A stretch of DNA of 64,000 nt, taken from Cornus controversa. Taxonomy: Eukaryota; Streptophyta; Magnoliopsida; Cornales; Cornaceae. Of the stretch, positions 14,201-26,200 are shown one piece after another. The position numbers were made by a program, and so were the translations under genes. A model generated the notes under the pieces. The model had not been told where the DNA came from, did no database searches, and was given only the letters and a program-made list of their open reading frames with translations. Where the stretch lies: contig CM048849.1 in assembly GCA_026545225.1 (NCBI GenBank), positions 44,788,336 to 44,852,335 on the forward strand, read 5' to 3'. Numbering within the stretch: the stretch's first letter is position 1; each line of letters begins with the position of its first letter.

Positions 14201-17200
14201 TGGCTTATTTGTACAAGACAGCTGCCTTTAGGCTTAAAACCTTCAGTCTCATGGTTGATAGCGTGAATATTGACATTGGACCAAGCAATGGCCCATATGA
14301 TAATTCGCTGCTCAGTGAACGAACTTTGTGTTCTTGACCCCCTCCATTAACTAGAGTGTCCAAAATTTCTGCTTGGAACTCATTTCTTCCATGAGATCAA
14401 TTTAACTAAGCTTTTGCACCTTCCTCCTAGTCCCTTCTCCTTCAACTAAGCCCCACCTTCCCCTATTTCATGTATAAGGATCTGATATCTTCAAAACCTT
14501 AAGACTTCTTCAAGGTTACCAAAGACTTCATTATTCCATTTCTCCAAGCTGTATTTCCGCCAACTCCTGGACAAAATACAGCTTGGGCGCTCCTCCACAC
14601 CAAACCCCTCCCACCAGCTCTTAACAAGCTCCCAAAACCCCTCTCCATTAATCACATATTCTCAAATCCGAAGGGTCCCTTGCCTCTCTTAATGCTACTG
14701 CTATCCAGCAACATAAGGATATGGTCTAGTACTATCCCAGCCAAGGCCTAGGCTACATATGAGAACTCTTGCTCTGCTAGCTCAAGATTTATCCAGCCTG
14801 AAAAAAGAGGGCTAACCCATTTTGTTTGTCCAAGTGTACTTGGCTCCAATCAAGAGAGAAGATCCATCAAATTATAAAAATTTATGAATTTTGAGAATTT
14901 CATCATAATCTCCGTCAATCACATACGCGGATCTTACTGGCAAATTGGACAGCATTGAATTCACTCCAGGTACACCATTAACAGTCCATATCAACTTGGC
15001 CCTGACAATTCATCACACAATATCCCCCTATCTGAATCTTCCACTTGTTCTACATGCTCAATAACACCCATTTGGAACTATACTCCAGAAATGAAAAGAG
15101 AAATGACGCAAAAAATCCCAAAACCTCCTCTTTACATCCACCTTCTTATCCCGCAACATATTTATTGCATCATTCCATACACACGGTACACCGATCATAG
15201 ACTCCAGCACAACCCAATTTACACCAAATATCAAAAAGAACATAGCCCAGACATCTGTCACCACCGGGCAACGTAAAAAAAGATGATTCACCAACTCTTC
15301 ATCCCTCTTACACATACAACACCAATTGATAACAATCTGCTGCCTCTTCCTCAAATTATCCAGAGTCAATATCCTCCCAAGAGCTGTTGTCCATCCAAAG
15401 AAAGTCATTTTTAGCGGGTCTTAAGATTTCCACACCACTTTCCATGAGAAGGTGGGCACCTGATCGCGCTGAAGAACATGATAATAAGACTTCACCCGAA
15501 AGCTTCCATGCCTAGAGCCCACCCATCTCCACTCGTCTTCACCCTCCCGAAGCACCTCTTGCATGTACAACAATTCGAAAAGGCTACAACATCCTCCATT
15601 CGTCTTCCCCATCCAAACTGAATATCCCATGCCACCCTCCAATTATCAAGGCAACAACAAACGGCCACCATGATCCTTTTGTCCACCGCAAACTCAAACA
15701 GTCTCAAGAATAGTTGCGCAAGAGACCTGCCTCCACACCACACATCCAGTCAAAATCCAATATATCTCCCACTTCCTTCTTTAAACCTATTATGCTTTGA
15801 AAATTCATTCGAACCCCTTCTAATGTGTTTCCACACTCCCACCGTAGCCGAATCAGCTACCTCCCTAGAACACAACCCACCACTCTCCCCTCCAATCTTC
15901 CTCTCAAAAATTTTCCTCCATGGTTCCACCACATACCAAATCTCTGATTCTCCATAGCCATTTACCCATCAAGGCTAGGTTTCTCAATAATTTTCCTCCA
16001 TAGTCAGTTCCGCTACATACCAAATCTCCGATTCTCCATAGCCAATTCCCCATCAAGGCTAGGTTAAACGAGGAAACTGCCATGCCTCCCAAGCCACCCA
16101 CTTCACATTATGACCTTCATTTATAAACAATGTTGTCGTCCTCCCTTTCTATCTACCACTACTCCCCCAATCAACACTTCTCCTCCCTTCATTATTCACA
16201 TAAGAAATAATGTTATTTGTTATGTTGTGGCCTGAATTTGGTCTCAGCCCAGGTCACGTTGCGACCCAGTTTGACCTGAAAAATGGGCTTTGTGTGGGCC
16301 TTAAAAAAAATTTATGACCTGTTTTTCGCTTACGGGTTTTGGACCCGATTAGGACTCTCTTGTAACCCGATATATAAGGGCATCTAAGGGTTTGGAGTGA
16401 CTAACGAAAGAAAAGACTGAAAATCCAGAAAGAGAGTGAGAGAGCGAGAGCTAGGGTTTGGGGTTGAAACTTGTAATCTCTTGATTTTCACATAATGAAA
16501 TCTTTCGCCGGATCTTCGCCGTGGACGTAGGCACATCACCAAACCACGTAAATTCCTATGTTCCGTGTGTTGTGCTTGTTTCATTTTGTGTCGTATTTCG
16601 TGATTGTGTTTGGTTCGCGACAGTTTTTCACAACATAATTCCGCTTCTCCCATCCCATAAAATCTCTTCCACCCATTCTTAATCTCACTCTCCTCCGTCA
16701 TGTGCTATCTCAAATAAATGTCTCAAAATCCTAATAGCATCTTCTTTGTGCCATCGATAAAATAACCTCAACATTTAGTCAACCCCTTTGTTGCTAAACC
16801 ATTGATTCTTTGTGCATTGATAATTTATGAATTCCGAAAATTCCTTCATGCTAAATCACTTCCGCGAAGAGTACAAATTCCAATCATTGATAATGTTTAA
16901 AACCAGTATGCTAGTAATAAATCTTCATCTACCAATTAGATCAGGGCGTGTAGCTAACTCTATGGTCTAGGTCTAAGATTGGATAACAAAAATACGAAAA
17001 AAGGAATCTGCACACTATGATTGATTTATAGTTAAACATGTTCCTGCCAATGATATTAAGCTTATATATTCAAAATACATAGCCTTCAAAACAAGAAATA
17101 ATACTGGTCAATTAACAGAATAACAGGAACTTACTATTTCTGAAGTTTCTATAAATTTTAAATACTACAAAGTTTTCTAAACTAGTAATATTCTAACAAA

Positions 17201-20200
17201 ATTGGAGAGCTGAACTGTAACATTGCACCACTTTTCACTATATGTGCTTCTTGTTTTCTTTTATTTACTTCTGGCAATGTCCATCGAACCTAATATAGCA
17301 TCAGATCTGCATATCCATGTATATAAAAGTAAGATGTGATTGCATCTGCACATCTATATGACATAACAAACAACTGATTCAAGCATTGTACCCAAGAGTC
17401 AATTAACTTTCAGGAAGCAAGAAACAAGGTCAGATTAAGTGCATCTCAACAAAGTTCAGCAGAATACAAATATCTAATGCAAGTTATGATGCCATATAGG
17501 ATATAATAAACCACGCTAAGGATTAAAGTCACCTCGGCAATTTTGTTTTGTTTTGTTTTGATTTTTGTTTTTGTTTTCCTGATAGTCAACAAAGTGACTA
17601 AGCTAGGGATGGACCAGTTCTGGGCTTAACCAGAACCAAACCGGTCCTAACAGTTCTGAAAATTTTAGAACCGGAACCAGACCATTTAGAACTATATAAC
17701 CAAACCGAACTGGACCATAAAGGAGCGGTTCGGTTCGGTTCGATTCTGTTCACGGTTTTGGGCTTTTCTAGTTCAACTCAAAATGAAAGAAATAAAAAAC
17801 ATGATCTTTGAATTTTCCAGTGTTATACAAGGTTTCCAACAAAAATCTTAGCTGGAGAGTTACTAATCCGAACATCAGCCATCAATCCGTAACTTCCTTC
17901 TTTCCTAGACATCAAATGATCAAAACAGAGGAAAACACAGAGTATAGAGCTAGAGAGAGATAGATTGAGGAGGTGATTGATTGTTAGATTGGTTTCACTT
18001 AGACTCGTTTCGATTGAAGTGGGTAATGAGAAGGCTAATTGAAAAAGGGACATGACGAAGTCAATTGGGCATATACATCTATTTTTGTTTGTGTCTGTGC
18101 TAATGCGATCTCTCTGCTTTATTTTCTGATAGCTTGAAAGAAGAGAAAAGAACTTGACGGTTCAGTTTGGTTCGGACCTACTGAATCTTAAACCAGAACC
18201 GAACCATTAAGTAACAATTCTATATTTTTAGAACTGGGACCGGATCGGACCGCAGCAGAACCAGACCAAACCTTTCCAGTTCACCGGTTTTTTGTGCACC
18301 CCTAACTAGAGCCCCTCATATTAAGATGAAATAATCTCCAAGGTTGGTAAAGGTCAATTTGCCTTGTAATAATTCAAATACTATAGATCTTATAATTTAA
18401 AGGAAAAGAGAAGAATAATGCTCATGCCCTCACCAATGAGGCAAAACAGAAGCGAGACATTGAAAATTTTATATATGTAACAGAGGTACATAATTGTGTA
18501 AATTTGCAGATTTAAGATGACACTAACTCTAATCCACGTGGAGCAATTCGCAGAAGACGTAGTGAAGGCGATAGAATCTGAAAAAAATCTTTGTCTGGGG
18601 AGACAACTCGTACCTGTGATAAAGAAAGTACATGCTGAAGTTACATTCAAGTAAAAGTTTATATTAGACCATTTTGTTATTTAATAAATGAGGAGATGAA
18701 TAATTTTCCACCGACTGATGTAGCCGTCTTAATAAATAGTAATGTTAAAATGTAAATATTGCAGCTCATTAAAATGAATGTCATATAACAAAGATATCCA
18801 AGATTATAACAATTAATTATGCAGTACAACATGAAGAAAAATATAACAAACCACATGTAAGACTGAGATAAAGCTCAAAAAGTATGAAAAGATTCAAACA
18901 ATATTAAACAAAATTGAGAACCATAAGATGAGAACATGATACTGGAGTACACATGTGAGTTGTGACCACCCATTTTATTCTTTCCCAATTTTGATTGAGT
19001 GGTCCCCAAACCTAAAACCCTAGTAGATGAACCATTAGCAAAAGTAACACTCTCAGAGGAAGCTACAAAATGGAAGTCAGATAAAAGATGAGAACATCTG
19101 GTCATATGATCAGATGCTCCAAAATCAATGATCTAAGGATTAAGAGTGGAGGACAATAGACACGTGGGTGCAATACCTGACTGGGCAAAAGTAGCCGTAG
19201 AAGATGAAGCAGAAGTCCTCTGTTGAGACACAAGCTGAGCATACTCATCACGTGAGAGGCTAATCGTATCAGGTTTGGTAACTAGGCGAGAACCAAAAGA
19301 TGGGGCAAGTGCAGCAGGAACATTCCAACAATAATTCACAGTATGATTAGTAAGACCACAGTGAATGCATTTTCGTGATTCTCTACCATGACCACGTCCA
19401 CCCCGTGAATCACAGCCACCACAGACAAAGCGTCCCTCACGACCTCCACAAGAAACATTGGGTCCACTCTGTGAGACTGTTAAAGCTGACCGGTCACCAC
19501 TCTAATCACTGGTCATATCCGAGGTACCAACAGACAGTGTAGCTTGTTGAAGTCGGGAAAACACTTCAGCAAGGGAAAGAAGTTTTGGACTGCCGAAAAT
19601 CTATGCAGGAACAGGCTCATATGTCGTTGACAAACCAGTAAGAAATCGAACAACGTTAAAGTCATCACGTTGTTATTGCATACATCGAACATCAGAAGTA
19701 ATAGGCTGAAAGAATACACGTGATAAATATGGAAAATACATTAATGGAAGATTCCTAAAATCAATCTCATAAATCACTCCAATAATATATTCTCCAACAC
19801 CCCCCCTCAAGTTGGTACATGGAGATTTTAACTCAAGTGTACAACTTGAAACTAAATACGAAATTTCGGGAGATCCAAGTTGAGTTGATCCTAAGATCCG
19901 AGACGAGTTGATATGGAGATCCAAAACGAGTTAATCCGAAAATTCGAGACGAGTTGATCCGAAGATCCAAGACAAGTTGATCCGAAGATCCGACACGAGT
20001 TAATATGAAGATTCGAGATGAATCTAGAGTAGGGTATGATAATCTGCTCTGATACCATATTAATAAAATAAAATAGAATTGAAGAGAGAAATTAAACAAA
20101 AAGAATAGAAGAATATAACGTGGTTCGACCACTGCGGCCTACATCCACGGCACACAAAGCCCAAAGGGCTACATCACTTTTATTGTATTCTCTCTCTTAG

Positions 20201-23200
20201 TTTTGTTTACAATGACCACCTCTATTTATAGGTGAAAGAATACACATGATAAATATGAAAAATACATTAATGGAAGATTCCTAAAATCAATCCTATAAAT
20301 CACTCTAATAATATATTCTCCAACACCCTTAAAATGAAATACTGACTACCATATATACATTCTAACAATTTTTAAGGATAAACATCAATGTGTGACAAAT
20401 ACAGCATAAGGAAACTACCTTAAATCCAGCATCAACACTCCTTACGGCCAATGTCCCTATGACATCGTCAGCTTCAACACCAGGCACCTGCTTTCAAGGT
20501 GGACGAACGCATTGTCACCACCACAACCACAATTGATCATAATTCAGCTCTGCGCAGCTACTTACCTCAATAACTTTAATGGACATAGCCTTGATTGATG
20601 CTTTCAAGTATTGAAGCCCCTGAACTACAGTATCAGGTGTAGGGGGGCGATTGCTCTTGTATAATGGGTAGAGTGTGTGACGAAAATTCATGCCTGCACA
20701 AGATTTAAGCATTTAACTGTTACAGTCACAACTTATAATAAGATTAATTGAACCTTTAAATTTGTGCTTCTAATACTTGTAAACAAAAAAAAAAAGTAAA
20801 ATCATAATATAATTTTTGGAACTATAAACTTGTAAAATTGACTCCAACCTTCAACCCACCCACAAAACGAAAATGGGGGGAAAAAAAAAAGGTTCAACCA
20901 CAAAAAGTAAAAGAGAAAAGGAGCATTTGACTGCTACAATATAGAGCAGTTTATGGAGTCACGCAAGAAGAGAGAGCATGGGTTGATGTTGCAAGACAAA
21001 ATATGATAGCCAAATATTTTACATAAAATATGAACCTCTATAAAGCTAGTGGTAAACAATGATTATGCAATATATGATTGAATTCAGTTGACCTTCATGG
21101 ATGTCCAAGAAGCAACTATGAGCTCAATATATTGTTCAGTAACTAGAAATAGATCTCAGCTGTCTCCATTTGCTCATAATAATTGGTAGAATACTCTGAT
21201 TTGACTTCAATTGTGAACACTACCTAGAAGAGAAAGATGAATGCCATGTGCATCATTCTATGAGATTGTTGGAGCTAAAATGACAATCTAGTGACTCACT
21301 CAAGTCATATATTAAATACACTTCAAGCAAAAATAGAGACTAGACAGTGTGGTGCTCCACACACACACACACAGCATTTCAGACTATGAAATACATCATC
21401 AGAAAGTTAAGTTGCTAAAGTGATCATTTCCAGAAATGTAAAAGTAGCAACCCTGCAGATGAGGACAAATGCTTTCTGTGATACCACTTTTTTGGAAAAA
21501 TTTCAAAATCAAAAACTTAAAAAAAAAAACAAACAATCATTTTTAAATTTACATAGAGATCATATATACTTTAATTTTCATATAAATGTACACAAAACAA
21601 TTTATACATATATTACCTTGCCCTTGCCATATTCATATTTTATTTTTAAGAATTTTTCATATTGACATGTCTTTATTGTGACATGTCCCTTTCTTGTATC
21701 CATGTCCATGTTTCATAAAAGTTTTAAAAGAAGAAGAGAAAACAGAAAATGGAAGAGAAAGAAAAAAGAAAAAAAAGAGTCTAATATCTCCACCAGGCAC
21801 CAGGACATTAAAAAGTAGAAAGAAAATCTAAAAGAAAATTTGCAAGAGAAAGAAGAAAAAAAAAATAGTCTAAGATCTCCATCAGGACATTGGATAGTAG
21901 AAAGAAAACCTGACACTAACACACCATGTGTCCAGAACCGCATATTTTTTGCTCTAAAATAACAAATTTTCTCCACATAACAAACACGCGTAGTGGCACA
22001 ATATTAGTATTAGACTAAAAAGCTCAAAAGCACATACACTTCTATGAAGGTGTCGTGTCCGTGCCGAACAAGTGTGGGACACCAACACTTCACAAACACT
22101 CTTGGACACATGTCAAACACTTCATTACTGTGTACATAATTTGAAAATAAATTTCATTATTTTGGATACTTAGTACACATCCTGAATACTTGGCAAACAC
22201 ACCCCAACTTAAATGTTATACAACATAGAAGCCCATATGAGTAGCCACATTTGACAATCTCGGAAACAACATCAGCAAACCTCAAATTGTCCAACCTTTT
22301 CTTTAAGAAAAATGGACATTGTACACATGGGCATATAGGACCAAATATAATTGTAATGACACTATGAGTAGTAGCATATATAAAATATAAAAAAAAAGGT
22401 CGTACCCAGTGCACAAGGCTCCCGCTTGAGCGGTGTCTTAAGAGAGGTAGATGTTGGCTAGCCTTACCCCCATTTTTGGAGAGGCTGCATCCAAGTCTCG
22501 AACCTGAGACCTATCGCTTTTGGGCGAAGGCACTTGCCATTGCACCAAGGTGCGACTTCAGTAGCATATATAATATAATAATCTTTATGATGTTTGCATA
22601 GCTTCATCTTCTAAATTATATAAATCTTAATACATAGATGTATATAAATAAAACTTCATATTTATATATAGTCGTTTCCGTGTTCATGTCCGACTTTTCT
22701 AGGGATTGGCATGTCAATATCGTGTCCATGTCTATGCTACTTAGGTATCAAAAAAGAAACAATCAAACATTCAAAATTTGTTAAGGAATCCCCTCCCTCC
22801 CTCCCTCCCTCCTTTGAGTATCATCATGAACATATTACATCTTTTTAGGAGAGAATAACAAATTATTGTGGCTATAACTCAATACCATTTTTACAAGAAA
22901 CAGTCCTCTCGAGTGCTTGTTTTGTTGTTCTTCTTCTATAATATCTAATAATGTATACTTAGATTTCTAAAATATAAGATTGTCGTGATCTCTAAATCCA
23001 TCATTCACGGTTCACTTGTAATTGTCCAATATTACAAATAAATCTATTACTACTGTTCTTGTTTTATTATTATTATTAACTTTAGGTGTACCATTTAACT
23101 CATGACACAAAAAACAAGTATTAAATCAACATACCTTTTGCAACAAAACTTTGTTTGGTTGAAATAGATGTTTGACCAAATGGAATCCCTGTAGAGAAAA

Positions 23201-26200
23201 AGTTTGTTTTATCAAACTATTACTTGAAGAAACGTCGTTAAAAATCAAACCCAATAATTCATTAGCACAGATTAAATACAAACACCCACTTCCCCACCCC
23301 TTCTTTACGAGAGAGAGAGAGAGCAGATCAATGTAGATTACCAGCAAATTTTAAGACAAACTAACCATTCACCAGCATATATGTAAGATAAAGATTATAT
23401 CTGAAAACTAAAAACATCTAAGAAAATATAGTGCCACCAGGCAGTAACATCGAGAAAACACAAGTGTAAAAGAATTTGCCCCGGTATAGAAACACGACTC
23501 ATTTTAATGCTTCTTTCAAATTTACCCAACGGCATAGTCACAAAACCCCTAGTAAGACGTGTTTCTAAGAACCTAGATACCTTCTAGAACTGGTACTATG
23601 GCGACAAAGTTCGTTAATAACTCAAGGTAGTAAGGTACCTTGATTTTTTTTCTTTTTCTTTTTCTTTACGGCATAGTCACAAAACCTTTAGTAAGACGTG
23701 TTTCTAAGAACCTAGAAACCTTCTAGAACTGGTACTACTACGGCGACAAAGTTTGTTAATAATAACTTGATTTTTTTCTTTTTCTTTTTCTTTTTAGATA
23801 AATTGTGTAATTCAAGTGCTTGCACATGAAAGTTTTGACCAGTTCTCGATTGATGAGTTTAACTGAAAACTGCAAACATATATACATAACTTGGGGTAGC
23901 AAATCTATAAGCATCTAAATGATGTTCTTAGGACTAACCTCCTGGGACTAAACATCTAACAAACTATTTAGCAAAATAAAATTCATTAAATAACTCAACA
24001 AAGCCTGTTCTCAAATATTTAAGGTCACCTACATGAATCATCTTTGACCATTCCGCCCTTTGAATTAACAAAAAATCAAAAACAAATTAATTTTTTTAAG
24101 AAAGTTTACATTAATCTGAAATAAATTAATTAACTTACTAAAAATATTAACTGAATGCTTATTAGCATATTTATCTGCAGCTGTTTATTAACAAAGAAGA
24201 ACCATTTATCCTGGATAAGAAAGAATGGAATCTAATTAATTATCTAAATACAAAAGAAAAACATGAAAATTTGTGAAAATTATCATTATTAGTCAAAGCT
24301 CACAGGACAAGTTCCTCCTAATAAGAATCTACTTCAAATAGTAGGACATGAAAACAAAAAAGAGATGCTTTTGTGCCACATTCGTCTTAACAGTGTACAA
24401 CAGAAAACCCTCTGTAATATTTTTTAATCATAGCAACATTGATGCCTAAACTAGTGAACATTATCACGGCAATTATGCAATTGAAAGTAACCTCTCTTTC
24501 ACGGGAGAAAAGAGAAGTAACCCACTCAATACCACTCATCATGCAAGACGCATCTTCCTCAGGTTGTCAATCGTCAGTATCCTCCCCAAAGTTGTTGTCC
24601 ACCCAAGAAAGGGCCATCCGAAGAGGAGCTTTAGCATGTCAAATAGCCTTCCAAGGAAAAGAAGGGCCTGAGGTTCCAAAAGTTTCCGATAAAAAGATCT
24701 CACCCCAAATACCCCATGACTGGAACCCACTCAATACCACTCATTGCGCCCCTCCCCTTCCACATTCGGGCAATAAAGTAGAGCCAAAAACTCTATAATC
24801 TCCTCCAACTCCCAATCCTACAAATGCCACTTGAACTGTGCATCCCAAGTCATCCTCCCATTATCGAGATGATAACAGTAGACAACCAAAATCTACTTGT
24901 TGGCTATAATCCTAAAGAGCCTCGGGAAGGTGCAAGCAAGAGGTCTATCCTACACCAAGAGTCCTCCCAAAAACGAACATCAGTCCCACCCAAGCTGAGG
25001 TCCTCACCTCCTTAGAACTCCATCCTCCCCTACCCTCCCCCACCTTACACTTAATAACCCTCCTCCATAACCTATCCCTCTCCACTCCAAACGCCAAAGT
25101 CATTTCCCCAACAAAGCTTTATAAAACAAATCAATTTTCCTAACACCCAAACCCCCAAGTTGAATAGGGATACACACCTTCTCCCAATTCACCAAGTGAA
25201 ACTTCACCTCATCCCCCATACCAGCACACAAAAAATTCCTTTGGAGCTTCTCGATCCCCTTCACAACAAAGGAGAGAATCTGAAAAAGAGAGAGAAATTG
25301 AGTCAAGAGACTCAAAAGGGTAATCTTAACTAGAGTTAAGCAGTCCCCTTTCGAAAGATACTCCTTCCAACCTACAAACCTACTCTCAAACCTCTCCACA
25401 ACTGGATCCAAGAAGTTGTCGTCTTCGAAGAAGCTCCAAGAAGTAATCCCAAGTAAATCACCAGGAAGGCACCAACACCACATCCCAAAATATCAACCAA
25501 GGAAGTAATCCCACCCACCTCCCCCACTGGCACTATTCACTCTTTCCAAGATTGACTTCAACCCCAAAACTGCTTGGAAGCAAACCAACACACACCTCTT
25601 AACTAATCCTCCGCCGACTTGCACAAAACAATGGTATCATCAACAAAAAGAAGATGGGAAATCTCCAACTGAATGGTAGAGCCCCTGCCCACCATAACAA
25701 CACCTCTCTCCTCATTAGTTCGCTAAATGCCACCATCACAATGATATGTTAGCGAGACAAAAGATCCCCTACCTCAACCCTCGAGAGCTACTAAAGAAGC
25801 CTGTTGAAGAACCATTCAATTTCACCGTGGAAATACAAAATTGAATCCAACCCCTCCATCTCTCCCCAAAATCCATCTACTCCAAAATATACATCACAAA
25901 GTTCATACATACATGATGTATGCCTTCTCAACATCCAATTTCCAAACTATTCTAATGCAATCAGCTTATGAAGAGAAATAATCAGAAGAAGGGAAAACAG
26001 AGAGCTAGATCAAGCTAGAGAATAGCTTAAACACCCACAACTCAATCCCAAAAGAAAGGGAGAGGTAGAAAGCTGTGATAGCAAGCTAAATATATTGATA
26101 ATATCCAAGAAAAACTCCTGAATACAACTTGAAACAACCCTTTTATAAGCCACAAGGGATGCCCTAGCAAATATTCAATCCTAGCCCTTCATATAAATAT

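Larger units (their letters stand above)
19703..20325 (-). mobile_element. TRIM-like LTR element: 5' LTR, PBS, 258-bp interior, PPT, partial 3' LTR
   Basis: In the minus direction, a 268-bp LTR (20325-20058) begins TGTTGGAG. It is followed at once by TGGTATCAGAGC, the initiator-Met tRNA primer site (20057-20046). A 258-bp interior ends in the polypurine tract CTTGAGGGGGGG (19811-19800), next to a second copy of the LTR start (19799-19703). That second LTR stops after 97 bp and runs into copia gag. The interior codes for nothing and consists largely of a minisatellite. The element is non-autonomous and sits in the intron between coding exons 7 and 8. Confidence 0.83.

Noticed and set aside
22040..22745. 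A larger MITE around the Au-like SINE, suggested by paired GTGTCC-rich segments.
   Set aside because: The arms match only loosely and no ends or target duplication could be fixed.
24439..25015. Plus-strand open frames here and at 35.4-36.6 kb that look proline- and serine-rich.
   Set aside because: They are the antisense of minus-strand LINE coding sequence; the LINE motifs read on the other strand.
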